DNA of 64,000 nucleotides, taken from NCBI RefSeq assembly GCF_029931775.1, contig NC_079312.1:12717821-12781820 (forward strand). The letters run 5' to 3'. Numbering within the stretch: the first letter of the stretch is position 1; each line of letters opens with the position of its first letter. The translations under genes were made by a program, and so were the position numbers. Shown here in pieces: positions 22,630-33,400 of this stretch. The stretch is from Euleptes europaea (Eukaryota > Chordata > Lepidosauria > Squamata > Sphaerodactylidae). Below the pieces are notes generated by a model that was given only the letters and a program-made list of their open reading frames with translations, was not told the origin of the DNA and did not search any database.

Positions 22630-23100
22630 TGAGAGTCTAAATGGAGGGCGATTGGAATAGCATCCTTCCAAAATCGCGGGTGGGGGGGGCTCGAGGCCAG
22701 AAGGATGCCTGCCTGGTCTTTCCTGCCTCCTTTCCTCCTTTTTGGAGGAACCCCACCCCCACCCCACTTTCCAAAGGACAGCCGGATCCCCACCGCTCAC
22801 CTTGCAAAAGCTGCACCTCGACGCGGGAACCCAGCAGAGCCAAAGAGACCCGGGGAAAGCCACGATCTGCCAGGCTGATCCCCCCCCCTCCACCGGGGAT
22901 GGGCGAGGGAGGGAGGGAGGGAGGGAGGGAGAGCAACCCAGGCAGCTCCCTCCTCCTCCTACCTGCCTCCCCCCTCCTGCTCCAATCTCCACGGGCTCCT
23001 CTAGGCGTTTGCAAGCCGCCCCCGTCGGTTTTAACCCTTTCCGGACCGCAGGCGTCTTCTCGGGGAACCTGAGCGGCTAGCAGAGGGCTGGAAGAGGCTG
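22630..23100 (-). promoter_or_regulatory. CpG-rich block, likely promoter and non-coding first exon of gene 1
   Basis: GC- and CpG-rich sequence between repeats. On the minus strand GCAGCTTTTGCAAG is followed by a strong donor, GTGAGCGG, at 22800, so an exon could end at 22801. Gene 1's SCAN exon has an acceptor just upstream of its ATG and so needs an upstream exon on this strand. The long proline/arginine-rich open frames here are by-products of GC richness. RNA evidence would settle the link. Confidence 0.55.
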
Positions 23101-23159
23101 CTTTGCGACAAAATGCTTCGGCGGATCTGTTTTATTTTATTATTTTTGTCATTGTTTAA

Positions 23160-23955
23160 GTAAAAAAAAATTAATTAACTTTATTAGGTTATACATTCTA
23201 TTCAAATCCATACTGTGCTGTCCTTTTTTCCCCCACCCAACATTTTCACACCGAAATCTTTTTTTATAACTTTTTTTATTGTTTTTTATATTACAGTAGT
23301 TTCTATCATTCATTAAGATGATTATATGATATAAACAATATTTCTCTATTCCATATAAGTAATTAATTCATATATTTACGTTGACTCCCCCTCTCTCCTC
23401 CTCTATCTTTTTGATAACTTTATTGTCACCTTTGCATTTAATTTCTGATTCAATACAATACTTCATATATATGAAGTATTTTTTATATATGTGTGTGTGT
23501 GTGTGTGTATGTATATATGTGTGTGTGTGTGTTTATATATATATATATGTATGTGTGTGTGTATATATATATGTATATGTATATATATATATATGTATAT
23601 ATATGTATGTATGTATATTCACACCGAAATCTTTAACCAGGAGCACAAGTTCCTAAATTTCTTAGTTGTATTAGGGTTGACTTCCTCGCATTTTATCCAA
23701 TTCAGGTACAGAGACCACTTGTCCTTTATTTCCCTTATTTTACTATCCCACGGTGAATCTTTAGCCAATTGTGCAACAATATCTGATTGTATATATTCAT
23801 ATAAATAATCATTCCAACATTCAAAAGTCCATTTGTTTGCTTCTTTCCAGCCTTTTGCTATTGTAGCTTGTGCTGCTAGGATCATAGCTTTGCAAAGTTC
23901 CTGGGCATTGCCAGTTATTCTTTGCTGTCCCACTGCACCCATAAATAGCACGTCT
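23160..23955 (-). mobile_element. L1-type LINE 3' region
   Basis: The minus strand (23619-23951) encodes LAAQATIAKGWKEANKWTFE and a following W-rich stretch, the C-terminal part of an L1-type ORF2. The related 3' UTR reappears at 44.79-44.92 kb. A 356-bp insertion interrupts it. Confidence 0.75.
23262..23617. repeat. insertion carrying (TG)n/(TA)n microsatellite within L1
   Basis: Flanked by the 17-bp direct repeat TTCACACCGAAATCTTT (23245-23261 and 23618-23634), so it is a retro-inserted piece. From about 23488 it is alternating TG and TA tracts. The Val/Cys/Tyr-rich open frames here are not genes. Confidence 0.8.
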
Positions 23956-24089
23956 GTATTGTTTGTTTAAGCAAACGTTCATCCCGCCTTGCTTTTCCAT
24001 CAAGGAGCTCAAAGGGAACTCATGAGAAAGAAAGGACGACTGACCCCAAAACCACCTTTCTTGGCAAGCGGGGATTCGAACCTAGGGTT

Positions 24090-24290
24090 GCCAACCTCCA
24101 GTTAGTAGCTGGAGATCTCCTGCTCTTACAACTGATCTCCAGCCAATGGTGATCAGTTCACCTGGAGAGAATGGCCACTTTGGCAATTGGACTCTATGGC
24201 TTTGAAGTCCCTCCCCAAACCACGCCCTCTTCAGGCTCCGCCCCCCAAAAAATCTCCCGCCAGTAGCGAAGAGGGAGCTGGCAACCCTAT
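24090..24290 (-). mobile_element. hAT-type MITE (TAGGGTTGCCA family)
   Basis: Ends TAGGGTTGCCAACCTCC and GGCAACCCTA. The body has AACTGATCTCCAGCC. Confidence 0.75.
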
Positions 24291-24358
24291 TCAAACCTGG
24301 GTTTGTTGTTGCAAGAGAAAGAGTTGGGAAATGGTTGGGAATATAGTTGCTAACTGCC

Positions 24359-24361
<3 letters not shown>

Positions 24362-24431
<70 letters not shown>
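24362..24431. repeat. (GA)n microsatellite
   Basis: About 35 uninterrupted GA units, lying between two MITE copies. Confidence 0.97.
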
Positions 24432-24434
<3 letters not shown>

Positions 24435-24451
24435 TGCTGTCTCTTGTCTTG

Positions 24452-24778
24452 TAGGGTTGCCAACCTCCAGGTGCATCCTGGAGAACTTCACAATTACAAA
24501 TGACCTCCAAACTACATAGAAGTTTCTCTGTAAAAAAAAAAGAAAAAAAGAATTGCTTTGAAGGGTGGACTTTATGGCATTAATGCCCTGATGAGCTCTC
24601 TCTTCCCGCAATCCCCACCCTCCCCAGAGTCCAACCACAAAACTCCAGGAATGTTCCATCTTGGTGTTGGCAACCCTATGAAAAGGAATGTTACTTGCCT
24701 GGTGGGGTTGCCAACCTGCAGGTGGGGCCAGAAGGCCTCTAGAAAGGAAAGGGGGTTGAATCCCTTGACCCCACTACA
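24452..24778 (-). mobile_element. hAT-type MITE and adjoining partial copy
   Basis: TAGGGTTGCCAACCTCCAGG to TTGGCAACCCTA (24452-24677), followed by a second GGGTTGCCAACC start at 24705 that soon degrades. Confidence 0.7.
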
Positions 24779-24784
24779 ATGCCT

Positions 24785-26040
24785 GTGTGTCTGTGTTAAG
24801 TGCCATCAAGTCACTTACGACTTATGGTGACCGTATGAATTAATGTCCTCAAAAACATCAAATCATAAACAGCCTTGCTCAGGTCTTACAAAGTGAGGGC
24901 CGTGGCTTCCTTTATAGAATCAATCCATCTTAGGTTGGGTCTTCCTCTCCTGCTGCTGCCTTCACCTTTTCCTAGCATTATTGTCTTTTCCAGTGACTCT
25001 TGTCTTCTTATAATGTGACCAAAGTATGATAGCCTCAGTTTAGTTATTTTAGCTTCTAGGGAGAGTTCAGGCATGATTTGATCTAGATCCCACTTACTTG
25101 TCTTTTTGGCAGGCCACAGAATCCATAACACTCTCCTCCAACACCGTGTATCAAATGAATCTATTTTCTTCCTGTCCGCTTTCTTCACTGTCCAACTTCA
25201 CACCCGTACATAATAACAGGGAATACTGTGGCACAGATTATGTTGATCTTGGTGGTCACCAGTGACACATTCTTAAGAATCTCCTCTAGCTCCTTCATGG
25301 CTGTCCTTCTCAGTCTCAATCTCCTGATTTCTTGGTTGCAGTCTCCCTTTGGGTTGATAATGGAGCCAAGGAATAGAAAATCTTTTAACAATTTCAATTT
25401 CTTGATCATCTACCTTAAAGTTGTATAATTCCTCAGTAGTCATTACTTTTGTCTCTTGATGTTCAGCTGTAATCCTGCTTTAGCACTTTCCCCTTTAACC
25501 TTCATCAGGAGTCGTTTCAAGTCTTCACTATTTTCTGCCAGTAATGTGGTGTCATTGGCATAGAGAGCCAGCGTGGTGTAGTGGTTAAGAACGGTGGTTT
25601 GGAGCAGCGGAGGCTAATCTGGTGAACTGGATTTGTTTCCCCACTCCTACACACGAAGCCAGCTGGGTGACCTTGGGCTAGTCACGCTCTCTCAGCCCCA
25701 CCTACCTCACAGGGTGTCTGTTGTGGGGAGGGGAAGGGAAGGTGATTGTAAGCCGGTTTGATTCTCCCTTAAGTGGCAGAGAAAGTCGGCATAGAAAAAC
25801 CAACTCTTCTTCTTCATATCTCAAATTGTTAATGTTCCTTCCACCAATTCTCACTTCCACCTTCATCTAAATCTAATCCACTTTCCCTTATGATATGTTC
25901 TCCATAGAGAATGAATAGACAGGGAGATAAAATACATCCTTGTCTGACACCTTTGCAAATTGGAAGCCGTTCTGTTTCTCGAAATTCTGTCCTAACAGTA
26001 GACTTTTGTCCAGAGCGATGGTTATGCATCTTGCCTAGAA
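24785..26040 (-). mobile_element. BovB LINE, longest copy in window, split by a SINE
   Basis: The minus strand retains several BovB protein blocks in order: KGVRQGCILSPCLF (reverse transcriptase, about 25.9 kb), RLRRTAMKELEEILKN (25.3 kb), then [19 protein letters not shown] (25.0 kb). A (TGTG)-containing end is at 24785. A Sauria SINE interrupts it at 25563-25816. Frames are broken. Confidence 0.85.
25563..25816 (+). mobile_element. Sauria-type SINE inside BovB
   Basis: GAGCCAGCGTGGTGTAGTGG to AAACCAACTCTTCTTCTTC. Its body has an internal deletion relative to the long form. Confidence 0.85.
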
Positions 26041-26234
26041 ATCTTCCAAAAATTTTGGAAGAATTATTCAGATAATAATGGCAGCCAGAGTTATATTTGC
26101 AACAAAATGGAAAGCAGATGATTGTCCACGGCGGGAAGACTAGGAAAGTAAACTAGCAGAGTATGCAGTACTGGCAAAATTAACAAGTTGTGTGAATAAC
26201 AGACCAGGCACAGAATTTCAAGATAAATGGAAAG

Positions 26235-26415
26235 CATATTAAAGTGCTGTCAAGTCGCAGCCAACTTATGGCGACCCCTTTTGGGGTTTTCATGGCAAGA
26301 GACTAACAGAGGTGGTTTGCCAGTGCCTTCCTCTGCACAGCAACCCTGGTACTCCTTGGTGGTCTCCTATCCAAATACTAACCAGGGCTGACCCTGCTTA
26401 GCTTGGAATTATGCC
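26235..26415 (-). mobile_element. 5S rRNA-derived SINE, reversed
   Basis: AAGTGCTGTCAAGTCGCAGC (reversed tail), GGTCTCCTATCCAAATACTA and CAGGGCTGACCCTGCTTAGC (reversed 5S internal promoter). Confidence 0.8.
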
Positions 26416-26667
26416 TTCCCGTGAAAAATCACATTATTATATCCGTAATATCACATTGTAGCCACTAGATGTCACTACAGTCCACCAAACAAAAGTAATG
26501 AGTGTTTCCCTACCCAACTCCCTGGGAAATTTAACTCAAGCCAGAGGAGATTTTTAAATAAGCATTGATCATTGGTGCTACCCCAGACAGTTGTTGTTAA
26601 AGGTAAAGGTCCCCTGTGCAAGCACCGGGTCATTCCTGACCCATGGGGTGACGTCACATCCCGCAGT

Positions 26668-26816
26668 TTCCGCACATGCCGAATAATGCACTTCCAATCC
26701 GGTTTCAATGCACTTTGAAGCTGGATTTTACTGTGCGGAACGGCAAAATCAACTTGCCAACTGGCGTTAAAGTGCATTGAAAGTGTATTGAAAGTGCATT
26801 ATCCAGCATGTGCGGA
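26668..26816. mobile_element. MITE with about 30-bp inverted repeats
   Basis: TTCCGCACATGCCGAATAAT at the left pairs with ATTATCCAGCATGTGCGGAA at the right. Superfamily not determined. Confidence 0.8.
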
Positions 26817-26852
26817 AGTGTTTACGGGGTGGGTTGCCAGTGCCTTCTCCAG

Positions 26853-27057
26853 GTTGCCAGGTCCCTCCTCGCAACCGGCGGGAGATTTTGGGGCAGAGCC
26901 TGAAGAGGGCGGGGTTTGGGGAGGGGAGGGACTTCAATGCCATAGAGTTCAATTGCCAAAGCGGCCATTTTTCTCCAGGTGATCTGATCTCTATCGGCTG
27001 GAGATCAGTTGAATTAGCAGGAGATCTCCTGCTGCTACCTGGCAGTTGGCAACCCTA
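26853..27057 (+). mobile_element. hAT-type MITE (TAGGGTTGCCA family) inside the SINE
   Basis: GTTGCCAGGTCCCTCC to GGCAACCCTA, flanked by TTCTCCAG (26845-26852) and TTCCCCAG (27058-27065). Confidence 0.8.
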
Positions 27058-27479
27058 TTCCCCAGTCATCTTCCTTTTACCCCCAGCAAGCTGGGTACTC
27101 ATTTGACCGACCTCGAAAGGATGGAAGGCCGAGTCAACCTTGAGCCGGCTACCTGAAACCAACTTTCATCGGGATCGAACTCAGGTCTTGAGCAGAGCTT
27201 TCGACTGCAGTACTGCAGCTTACCACTCTGCGCCACGGGGCTCCTCAGTTGTTGTTAGCGGGCTCTTAAAAATAAAGAAATAAAAGAAGTAAAAGCGAGA
27301 GGTTCTATTTGTTGTGCTGAAATAGTTTGCACATCACAGGAAACAGTAGCTGGTAAATAAACCAATGTCAAACCATGGCTACATATCCTGGCGTGATGTG
27401 CCAGGCTGATCCACGTTCAGACAATCACATTAACCAAAGTTAGTTTCAGAAGGCAGCAAGTGTTGATCAGCAGTAGAGC

Positions 27480-27600
27480 AGCTAGATCTGAGTCCAGCAG
27501 CACCTTAGAGACCAGCAAGATTTTGGGGGGTATAAGCTTTCAAGAGTCAAAGCTCCCTTCGTCAGATATATGAAGTTCATAACTAAAAGCCTTATAACTG
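27480..27600 (-). repeat. dispersed AGTCCAGCAGCACCTTA-type repeat
   Basis: GAGTCCAGCAGCACCTTAGA then AAGCTCCCTTCGTCAGATAT. Related to 38.45-38.68 kb and 53.34 kb. Confidence 0.6.
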
Positions 27601-27669
27601 ATTAAAAGGGTGCTCCGTGGTTAATTAAGGAGTTTTAGTAAAACATGATTTTGATTATTTTTACATGAA

Positions 27670-28340
27670 CCAAAGAGCTGGAAGGGACCTCAAGGATCAT
27701 CTAGTCCAACCCCTGCATTACACAGGAAATTCACAGTTACCTCTCCCCCACTCCCCCAGTGGCCCCTGCTCTATGCTCAATGGAAGGCAAAAAAAACCCT
27801 CCAGGATTGCTGGCCAATCTGGCCTGGAGTAAAATTCCTTCCTGACCCCAAAATGGTGATAGGCATTTCCCTGCGCATGTAAGAATGGGCCACTTCTCCC
27901 TTCCTGCCCTCCCTTTCATGGTCTGCCTAAGTTCACATAATCAACCTTGCTGTCAGATGGCCAGCTGTGTGTGTGTGTGTGTTAAGTACCGTCAAGTCGC
28001 TTCTGACTCATGGCGACTCTATGAATGAAAGTCCTCAAAATGTCCTATCTTTGACAGCCATGCTCAGATCTTGCAAATTGAGGGCTGTGGCTTCCTTTAT
28101 TGAGTCCATCCATCTCTTGTCGGGTCTTCCTCTTTTCCTGCTGCCCTCAACCTTTCCTAGCATAACTGTCTTTTCCAGTGACCCTTGTCGTCTCATGACG
28201 TGACCAAAATACGACAGCCTCAGTTGAGTCATTTTAGCTTCTAGGGTCAGTTCAGGCTTGATTTGATCTAGAACCCACTGATGGCCAGCTAGCCACTGCA
28301 TAAAAAACTCCAAAGAAGGAAAACCATGAGTACTTTCCAT
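27670..28340 (-). mobile_element. CR1-type LINE, split by BovB
   Basis: AAAGAGCTGGAAGGGACCTC to the insertion point, resuming at 28280. BovB sits between perfect 11-bp repeats. Confidence 0.8.
27967..28279 (-). mobile_element. BovB 3' end with 11-bp TSD
   Basis: GATGGCCAGCT occurs at 27956-27966 and 28280-28290. The (GT)n tract marks the BovB 3' terminus. The minus strand encodes MTQLRLSYFGHVMRRQGS. Confidence 0.9.
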
Positions 28341-28689
28341 AAATACAGGTGGCATCCTTTTCTCACGCAGAAAGGATCGCCTACCTAGTCTAAGATGTGG
28401 CCCAGGGCCATTGTGACAGACACTCAGATAACCTAAAAAGAAAGAGAAAAGCTTTTTCCTTCCGAACTGTTTTATTCATAGGCGCATTTATTCAGATTTA
28501 ATTAATTAAGTCTCAGAGGATCCATTTCTTGCATTTATAGCCCGCCCTCATTCCCAGCAAACGGGCTCAGAGCGGGTATCACCATCCCGCTGGCCATTTT
28601 TCTTGAAAGAAAAAAAAGGAGGGGAATAAAACCCAACCTAGGTTGATACCGGCACACATAGTATTTGAGAGACTTATACTAACCAGTAT

Positions 28690-29007
28690 TACAACAAGAA
28701 CCTATCATACCAGATGTTTGAGTCATTGGGAATAGAATTTACAACAGATACACATGCCTGGTTGGGTTTGAAATGTTTGTATTTTTATTCATTGATGTAT
28801 TTCTGTAAATGTGCGCAGGTTTACAAAGGGTTTTAATTAACCACTGCTGAAGGCCCCATAGGCCGAAACGCGTTTGGTACGTGGTTCTAGTTCTCAACCT
28901 CAGGAAATGCCATTGTGCTCTTTTAATACTTTTAAATAATTTTAACTTTTATATAGCGCTTCTAATAAATTATACTTTCCTAACACTGGATGTTAAAGCG
29001 ATTTGGG
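28690..29007 (+). mobile_element. Penelope-type (PLE-like) 3' region with hammerhead-like motif
   Basis: At 28840-28880 the sequence CTGCTGAAGGCC-CCATA-GGCCGAAACGCG matches the core arrangement seen at PLE ends, with a 4-bp GGCC/GGCC stem. Flanking AACCA (before) and TGGTT (after) could close a further stem. Downstream is AT-rich. Family assignment is by recall of the motif. Confidence 0.5.
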
Positions 29008-29107
29008 TACACAGTTAAGGTGGGTGGTGGATATTAGGGCACTATATATTTTACAAATTATATTATACAGTGTAAATTTATTGGTTGTAAAAGTGCTCTC
29101 CTTGTGA

Positions 29108-29955
29108 TTTTGTATTTTTATGTTTTCTTTTTGTTGTTTGTATAATGATTTTATTTTAGTTTTTTTTATTTTTACTTTTTGTTTAATTATAAAAAATCGA
29201 TAAAAAATAAAAAATAAATAAATTTTTATTTTTATTTTTTTGTATTATGGTTTTATTTTAGGTTTTTTTATTTGTACTTTTTGTTTAATTATAAAAAATC
29301 GATTAAAAAATAAAAAATAAATACATTTTTAAGTTTTCTTTTTTTGTTTGTATTATGATTTTATTTTAGGTTTTTTTATTTTTACTTTTTGTTTAATTAT
29401 AAAAAAATCGATAAAAAAATAAAAAATAAATACATTTTTATTTTTATTTTTGTTTGTATTATGATTTTATTTTAGGGTTTTTTTATTTTTACTTTTTGTT
29501 TAATTATAAAAAATCGATAAAAAATAAAAAATAAATAAATTTTTATGTTTTCTCTTTTTTTGTATTATGATTTTATTTTAGGGTTTTTTTTATTTTTACT
29601 TTTTGTTTGATTATAAAAAATCGATGAAAAATAAAATAATAAATACATTTTAATGTTTTTTTTGTTTGTATTATGATTTTATTTTAAGGTTTTTTTATTT
29701 GTACTTTCTGTTTAATTATAAAAAATCGATAAAAAATAAAAAAATAAATACATTTTTATGTTTTCTTTTTTTGTTTGTATTAAGATTTTATTTTAGGTTT
29801 TTTTTATTTTTACTTTTTGTTTAATTATAAAAAATCGATAAAAAATAAAAAGATAAATACATTTTTATGTTTTCTTTTTTTGTTTGTATTAAGATTTTAT
29901 TTTAGGTTTTTTTTATTTTTACTTTTTGTTTAATTATAAAAAATCGATTAAAAAA
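29108..29955 (+). repeat. AT-rich minisatellite, about 8 units of about 106 bp
   Basis: Each unit carries TTTAATTATAAAAAATCGAT (with small variations) near 29189, 29286, 29395, 29501, 29610, 29716, 29825 and 29932, and GATTTTATTTTAGG upstream of it. The 13-mer AAAGCGATTTGGG lies on both sides (28995-29007 and 30000-30012), so the array may sit within one inserted element. Confidence 0.9.
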
Positions 29956-30129
29956 AATAAACCATAGTTATAAGCATCCTTTAAAAAAAGAAAAGAAAAA
30001 AAGCGATTTGGGAATTTTGCACCCTAAACGACGCCAAGCACAGAAGGACTGGTTAATCCACGTCCTTCGTTAATCCGGAGTGGCACCTGCCCATATAAAC
30101 GAGCCCTCGATCTGCTCTCTCTCCCTTTG

Positions 30130-30430
30130 GTTTTCTTCCAGGCTAGGGATGGGATTCGCTCTAGAGGGTTAAACTGACCGAGTCGCCGTCCTAGAGGGGA
30201 CATAAAGGGGGGAACGGAAGCTGTCCGGGCTACTTCCGGGACCCGCCCACCACCGTGGGAAAGTGGGCCGCGAATTTCCCACGGGGTCAAGATGAGCGGC
30301 GGCGAGAGTTCTGGTGAGTCCGGAGCGGCGGGGCAGGAAAGGGCGGGCGAGGGCGGGGCGACGTTTGCACCAGGACTTCCGGGGAAGGGAATCGAGGCCT
30401 TATTGGACCGCCCTGTAAAGAAATGCCCCT
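30130..30430 (+). promoter_or_regulatory. CpG-rich promoter region of zinc-finger gene 2
   Basis: GC-rich, CpG-rich stretch surrounding the first coding exon, with ACTTCCGGGAC at about 30230 and ACTTCCGGGGA at about 30370, both ETS-type motifs. No TATA box stands out. It begins just after the AT-rich minisatellite. Confidence 0.65.
30292..30313 (+). CDS. gene 2 exon 1 (22 nt coding)
   Basis: ATGAGCGGCGGCGAGAGTTC lies in the CpG-rich block. The near-perfect donor GTGAGTCC starts at 30314. The codon is split in phase 1 and completes as Asp with exon 2. No other ATG in frame is nearby. Confidence 0.75.
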
Positions 30431-33400
30431 GCACCTAGAAAGCCAAGCAGTTCAGGCTATGCAAAAACCCTTCCCCCCCTAATGTTCTAGTTTTCTGCGT
30501 GCAGGGAGTTGGCTCGTAGGGAGGCGTGTTCATTCCCGTGAATCCACAGTTGCATCTGAAATGGCACCACCACCACCACCCCTCGGTAAGGGTTGGCCGC
30601 CTCCTCCGTCTCTAGCCGGGGAGGTTTGATCGACAGGCGCAGGGGGAGGTTCAGTGAACTGGAGCCCATCAGACTGTGAGTGGGTTAAATCAGGCAGGGC
30701 TGTGGTTCAGGGGTCGAGCCCGGGCTTTGCGTGCAGGAAGTCCCAGGTTCAATTCCCTGCATCTCCAGGTAAAAGGGTCAGGCAGCAGGTGAAGTGAAAT
30801 ACCTCCGCATGAACACACGTGGAGCTGCCTTCTACTGAATCAGACCCTTGGTCCGTCAAAGTCAGCATTGTCTGCTCAGACCAGCAGCGGCTCTCCAGGG
30901 TCTCGGGCAGGGGAATATAGGGCTTATTGGACCTCACTGTAAAACACTGGTTCCCAACCAGGGGTCCGTGGATCCCCAGGGGTCCGCAAGAACTAAGTTA
31001 AGGTCCTCAAAACAAAGTTATAAACCCATAATAAATTAATATTTTCAATTAAAAGGTCTCTTATAAAAATATATGTTCAAATATTATTCTAAGTTTCATG
31101 TTTAACTAACAGTTATGATTAAAGTTTATTTTCAAATTCTCTGAATTTTTATTTTGAACCTTGGGGTCCCTGCACCGAACAAAAAAGTCCTAGTGGTCCC
31201 TGGTCAAAAAAAGGTTGGGAACCACTGCTGTAAAGAAATGCCCCTGCACCTAGAAAGCCAAGCAGTTCAGGCTATGCAAAAACCCTTCCCCCGTGATGTT
31301 CTAGTTTTCTGCATGCGGGGAGCATATGGAGGCGTGTTCGTTCCCGTGAATCCACAGTTGCATCTGAAATGGTACCACCACCACCCCTCGGCAAGGGTTG
31401 GCCACCTCCTCCGTCTCTGAAGAGGTGAGCTGTCGAAGAAGTGAGCTGTGGCTCACGAAAGCTCATACCCTGCCAGAAAATATTTTTGTTAGTCTTTAAG
31501 GTGGTACTGGACTCTCATGCAAGGGGATTGGGTAGATGCTTCAATAAGAATCTTCTGCACATGCTCAAGGAAGGCACAATCTGGTGCTGCAAAACCACTA
31601 AAGGTTACCAGGTCGGGTGCAGGAAGAGAGATTAACCCTCACGTGAAGCTGCCTTATATTGAATCAGACCCCTTGGTCCATCAAAGTCAGCATTGTCTGC
31701 TCAGACCAGCAGCGGCTCTCCAGGGTCTTGGGCAGGGGTCTTTCACATCACCTACTTGCCTAGTCCCTTTAATTGGAGATGCCGGGGATTGAACCTGGGA
31801 CCTTTTGTGTGCCAAGAAGAGGCTCTACCACTGAGCCAAGACCCCTCCCCTGAAACCATGGAGATCGGGGTCCAGTTTGAGCAGAAAAAATTGACCTTGG
31901 TAGACCAAGGATTTGACTCGGTATAAAGCAGCTAAGCCTTTTTGAATGCTTTCGCCTATGAATTCTCCTTGTGAGTAAAGAGTAAAGCATCAGTGTGGTG
32001 TAGAGGCTAGAGTGTTAAACTAGGATGTGGGAGACTCCAGGTCTGAGTCTGCTTTGCCAAGGAGCTTGCTGAGTGACCACCGGCCAGTCACACACTCTCA
32101 GCTGTACCTTCCTCGCAGGGTTGTTGTGAGGATAAAACGGAGGTAAGGGGAACGCTGTAAGCTGCTTTGAGTCCCCGTTAGGGAGAACGGCAGGATGTAA
32201 ATAAAGAAGGGAGAATGGTTTTCGAGCTTTATATCCCATGCTGTTCTATTTTTTCTGCTTGCAGGGAGGTTGGGGGGTATTTTGTACATGAGGTGCATTT
32301 TTTAAAAAAATGGTACTGCTGCACATCTCAAGGGAAGAGGTAGAGTTTGTCCTACACTCTCCTTCACATCCTACCTTGTTGCCAGGGGTTGTCCTCGTCC
32401 ATTCCCTGGTTGCAGAGATACCTGGCTAGGGTGAAAGTGATGACGCCAGGGTTTGTCAAGGCAATCAAGGATTTCTGTTATTACCTGTGAGCCAGATCTT
32501 GGATTCAGAATCTAATCGTAGTTAAAATAAACCCTGTTTTCCTGGGAATGTCTAAGCAGATTTTCTCTTCCCAAGATGACAGGACCATGAGAGAGATCAG
32601 TGGGGAAAATCTTCAGCGGCTAAACCCTGCGTCAGAAGAGACTGAGGCTTTGCCAGGAAGATCCCAAGAACATCTTTCCTTCCATGCTGAGGCAGGTGAG
32701 TGCGAATAGTCTATTTCTTTGTTATTTGAAGTATTTGAGTCCCAACTTTCCCACAAAGGAGCCCATGAAATCTGCTGAATGCATCAATGAATACAGTTTG
32801 AAGCACTCCATTGTTTCAGAAATTGATTTGCATGCAAACCCTGGTCTCTGTTTAAAATTCTCCCCGATGATCAAATCCATCAGGTGCCTTTCCCAGTGCA
32901 AACTTTTTTACATCTGTTCCTAAAAACAGTCCACGGGCTGTGCCTGCCCAACTTCCTCAGGCAAGCGGTTCCACAAAACAAGGAGCCACAATTGAAAAGG
33001 TCATGCAGTCCTTTAGGGTGCGGCAGTCAGCAGGAGTGGGGGAAAAGGAGTGCATTTGAAGCTTAGAGAGAGAGGGATGAATGTGTGTCCTTCTGAAATA
33101 AGAGCCAGCATAGTGTAGCAGTAAGAGCATAGGACAAGGATCTGGGAGGTCCAGGTTCGAATTCCCACTCTGCCACGGAGGTTTGCTGGGTGACCTTGGG
33201 CCCAGTCACACCCTCTCAGCCTAACTTACTTCACAGGGTGGTTGTGAGGATACAATGAAGGAAGAAAGGATGATGTCGGCTGCTTTGGGCTCTGTTGGGG
33301 AGAAAGGCAGGTTATAAATGAAGTGAAGAAGAAAGAAAGGTGGGTCCCGGGTCACGCGGGGCTTTAAAGGTACGACCGGCGCAGGATCTGGTGATGGCTG

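Larger units (their letters stand above)
26600..27246 (-). mobile_element. tRNA-derived SINE with two nested MITEs
   Basis: Read on the minus strand it starts AGGAGCCCCGTGGCGCAGAG with a B-box-like GAGTTCGATCCC, and it ends near AAAGGTAAAGGTCCCC. A perfect 11-bp TSD, AGTTGTTGTTA, lies at 26589-26599 and 27247-27257. Two DNA elements at 26668-26816 and 26853-27057 sit inside. Confidence 0.88.

Noticed and set aside
22528-23080. Long Pro/Gly/Arg-rich frames as a coding first exon
   Set aside because: All frames are open in this CpG-rich block, and the SCAN exon already has a good ATG; a non-coding first exon is simpler.
23381-23808. Open frames rich in Cys/Val/Tyr/Ile (MCVCVCV-type)
   Set aside because: They translate the (TG)n/(TA)n microsatellite inside an L1 insertion; no start context or domain.
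24291-24659. Ser/Leu-rich and Arg/Glu-rich frames near 24.4 kb
   Set aside because: Translations of the (GA)n microsatellite and flanking MITEs.
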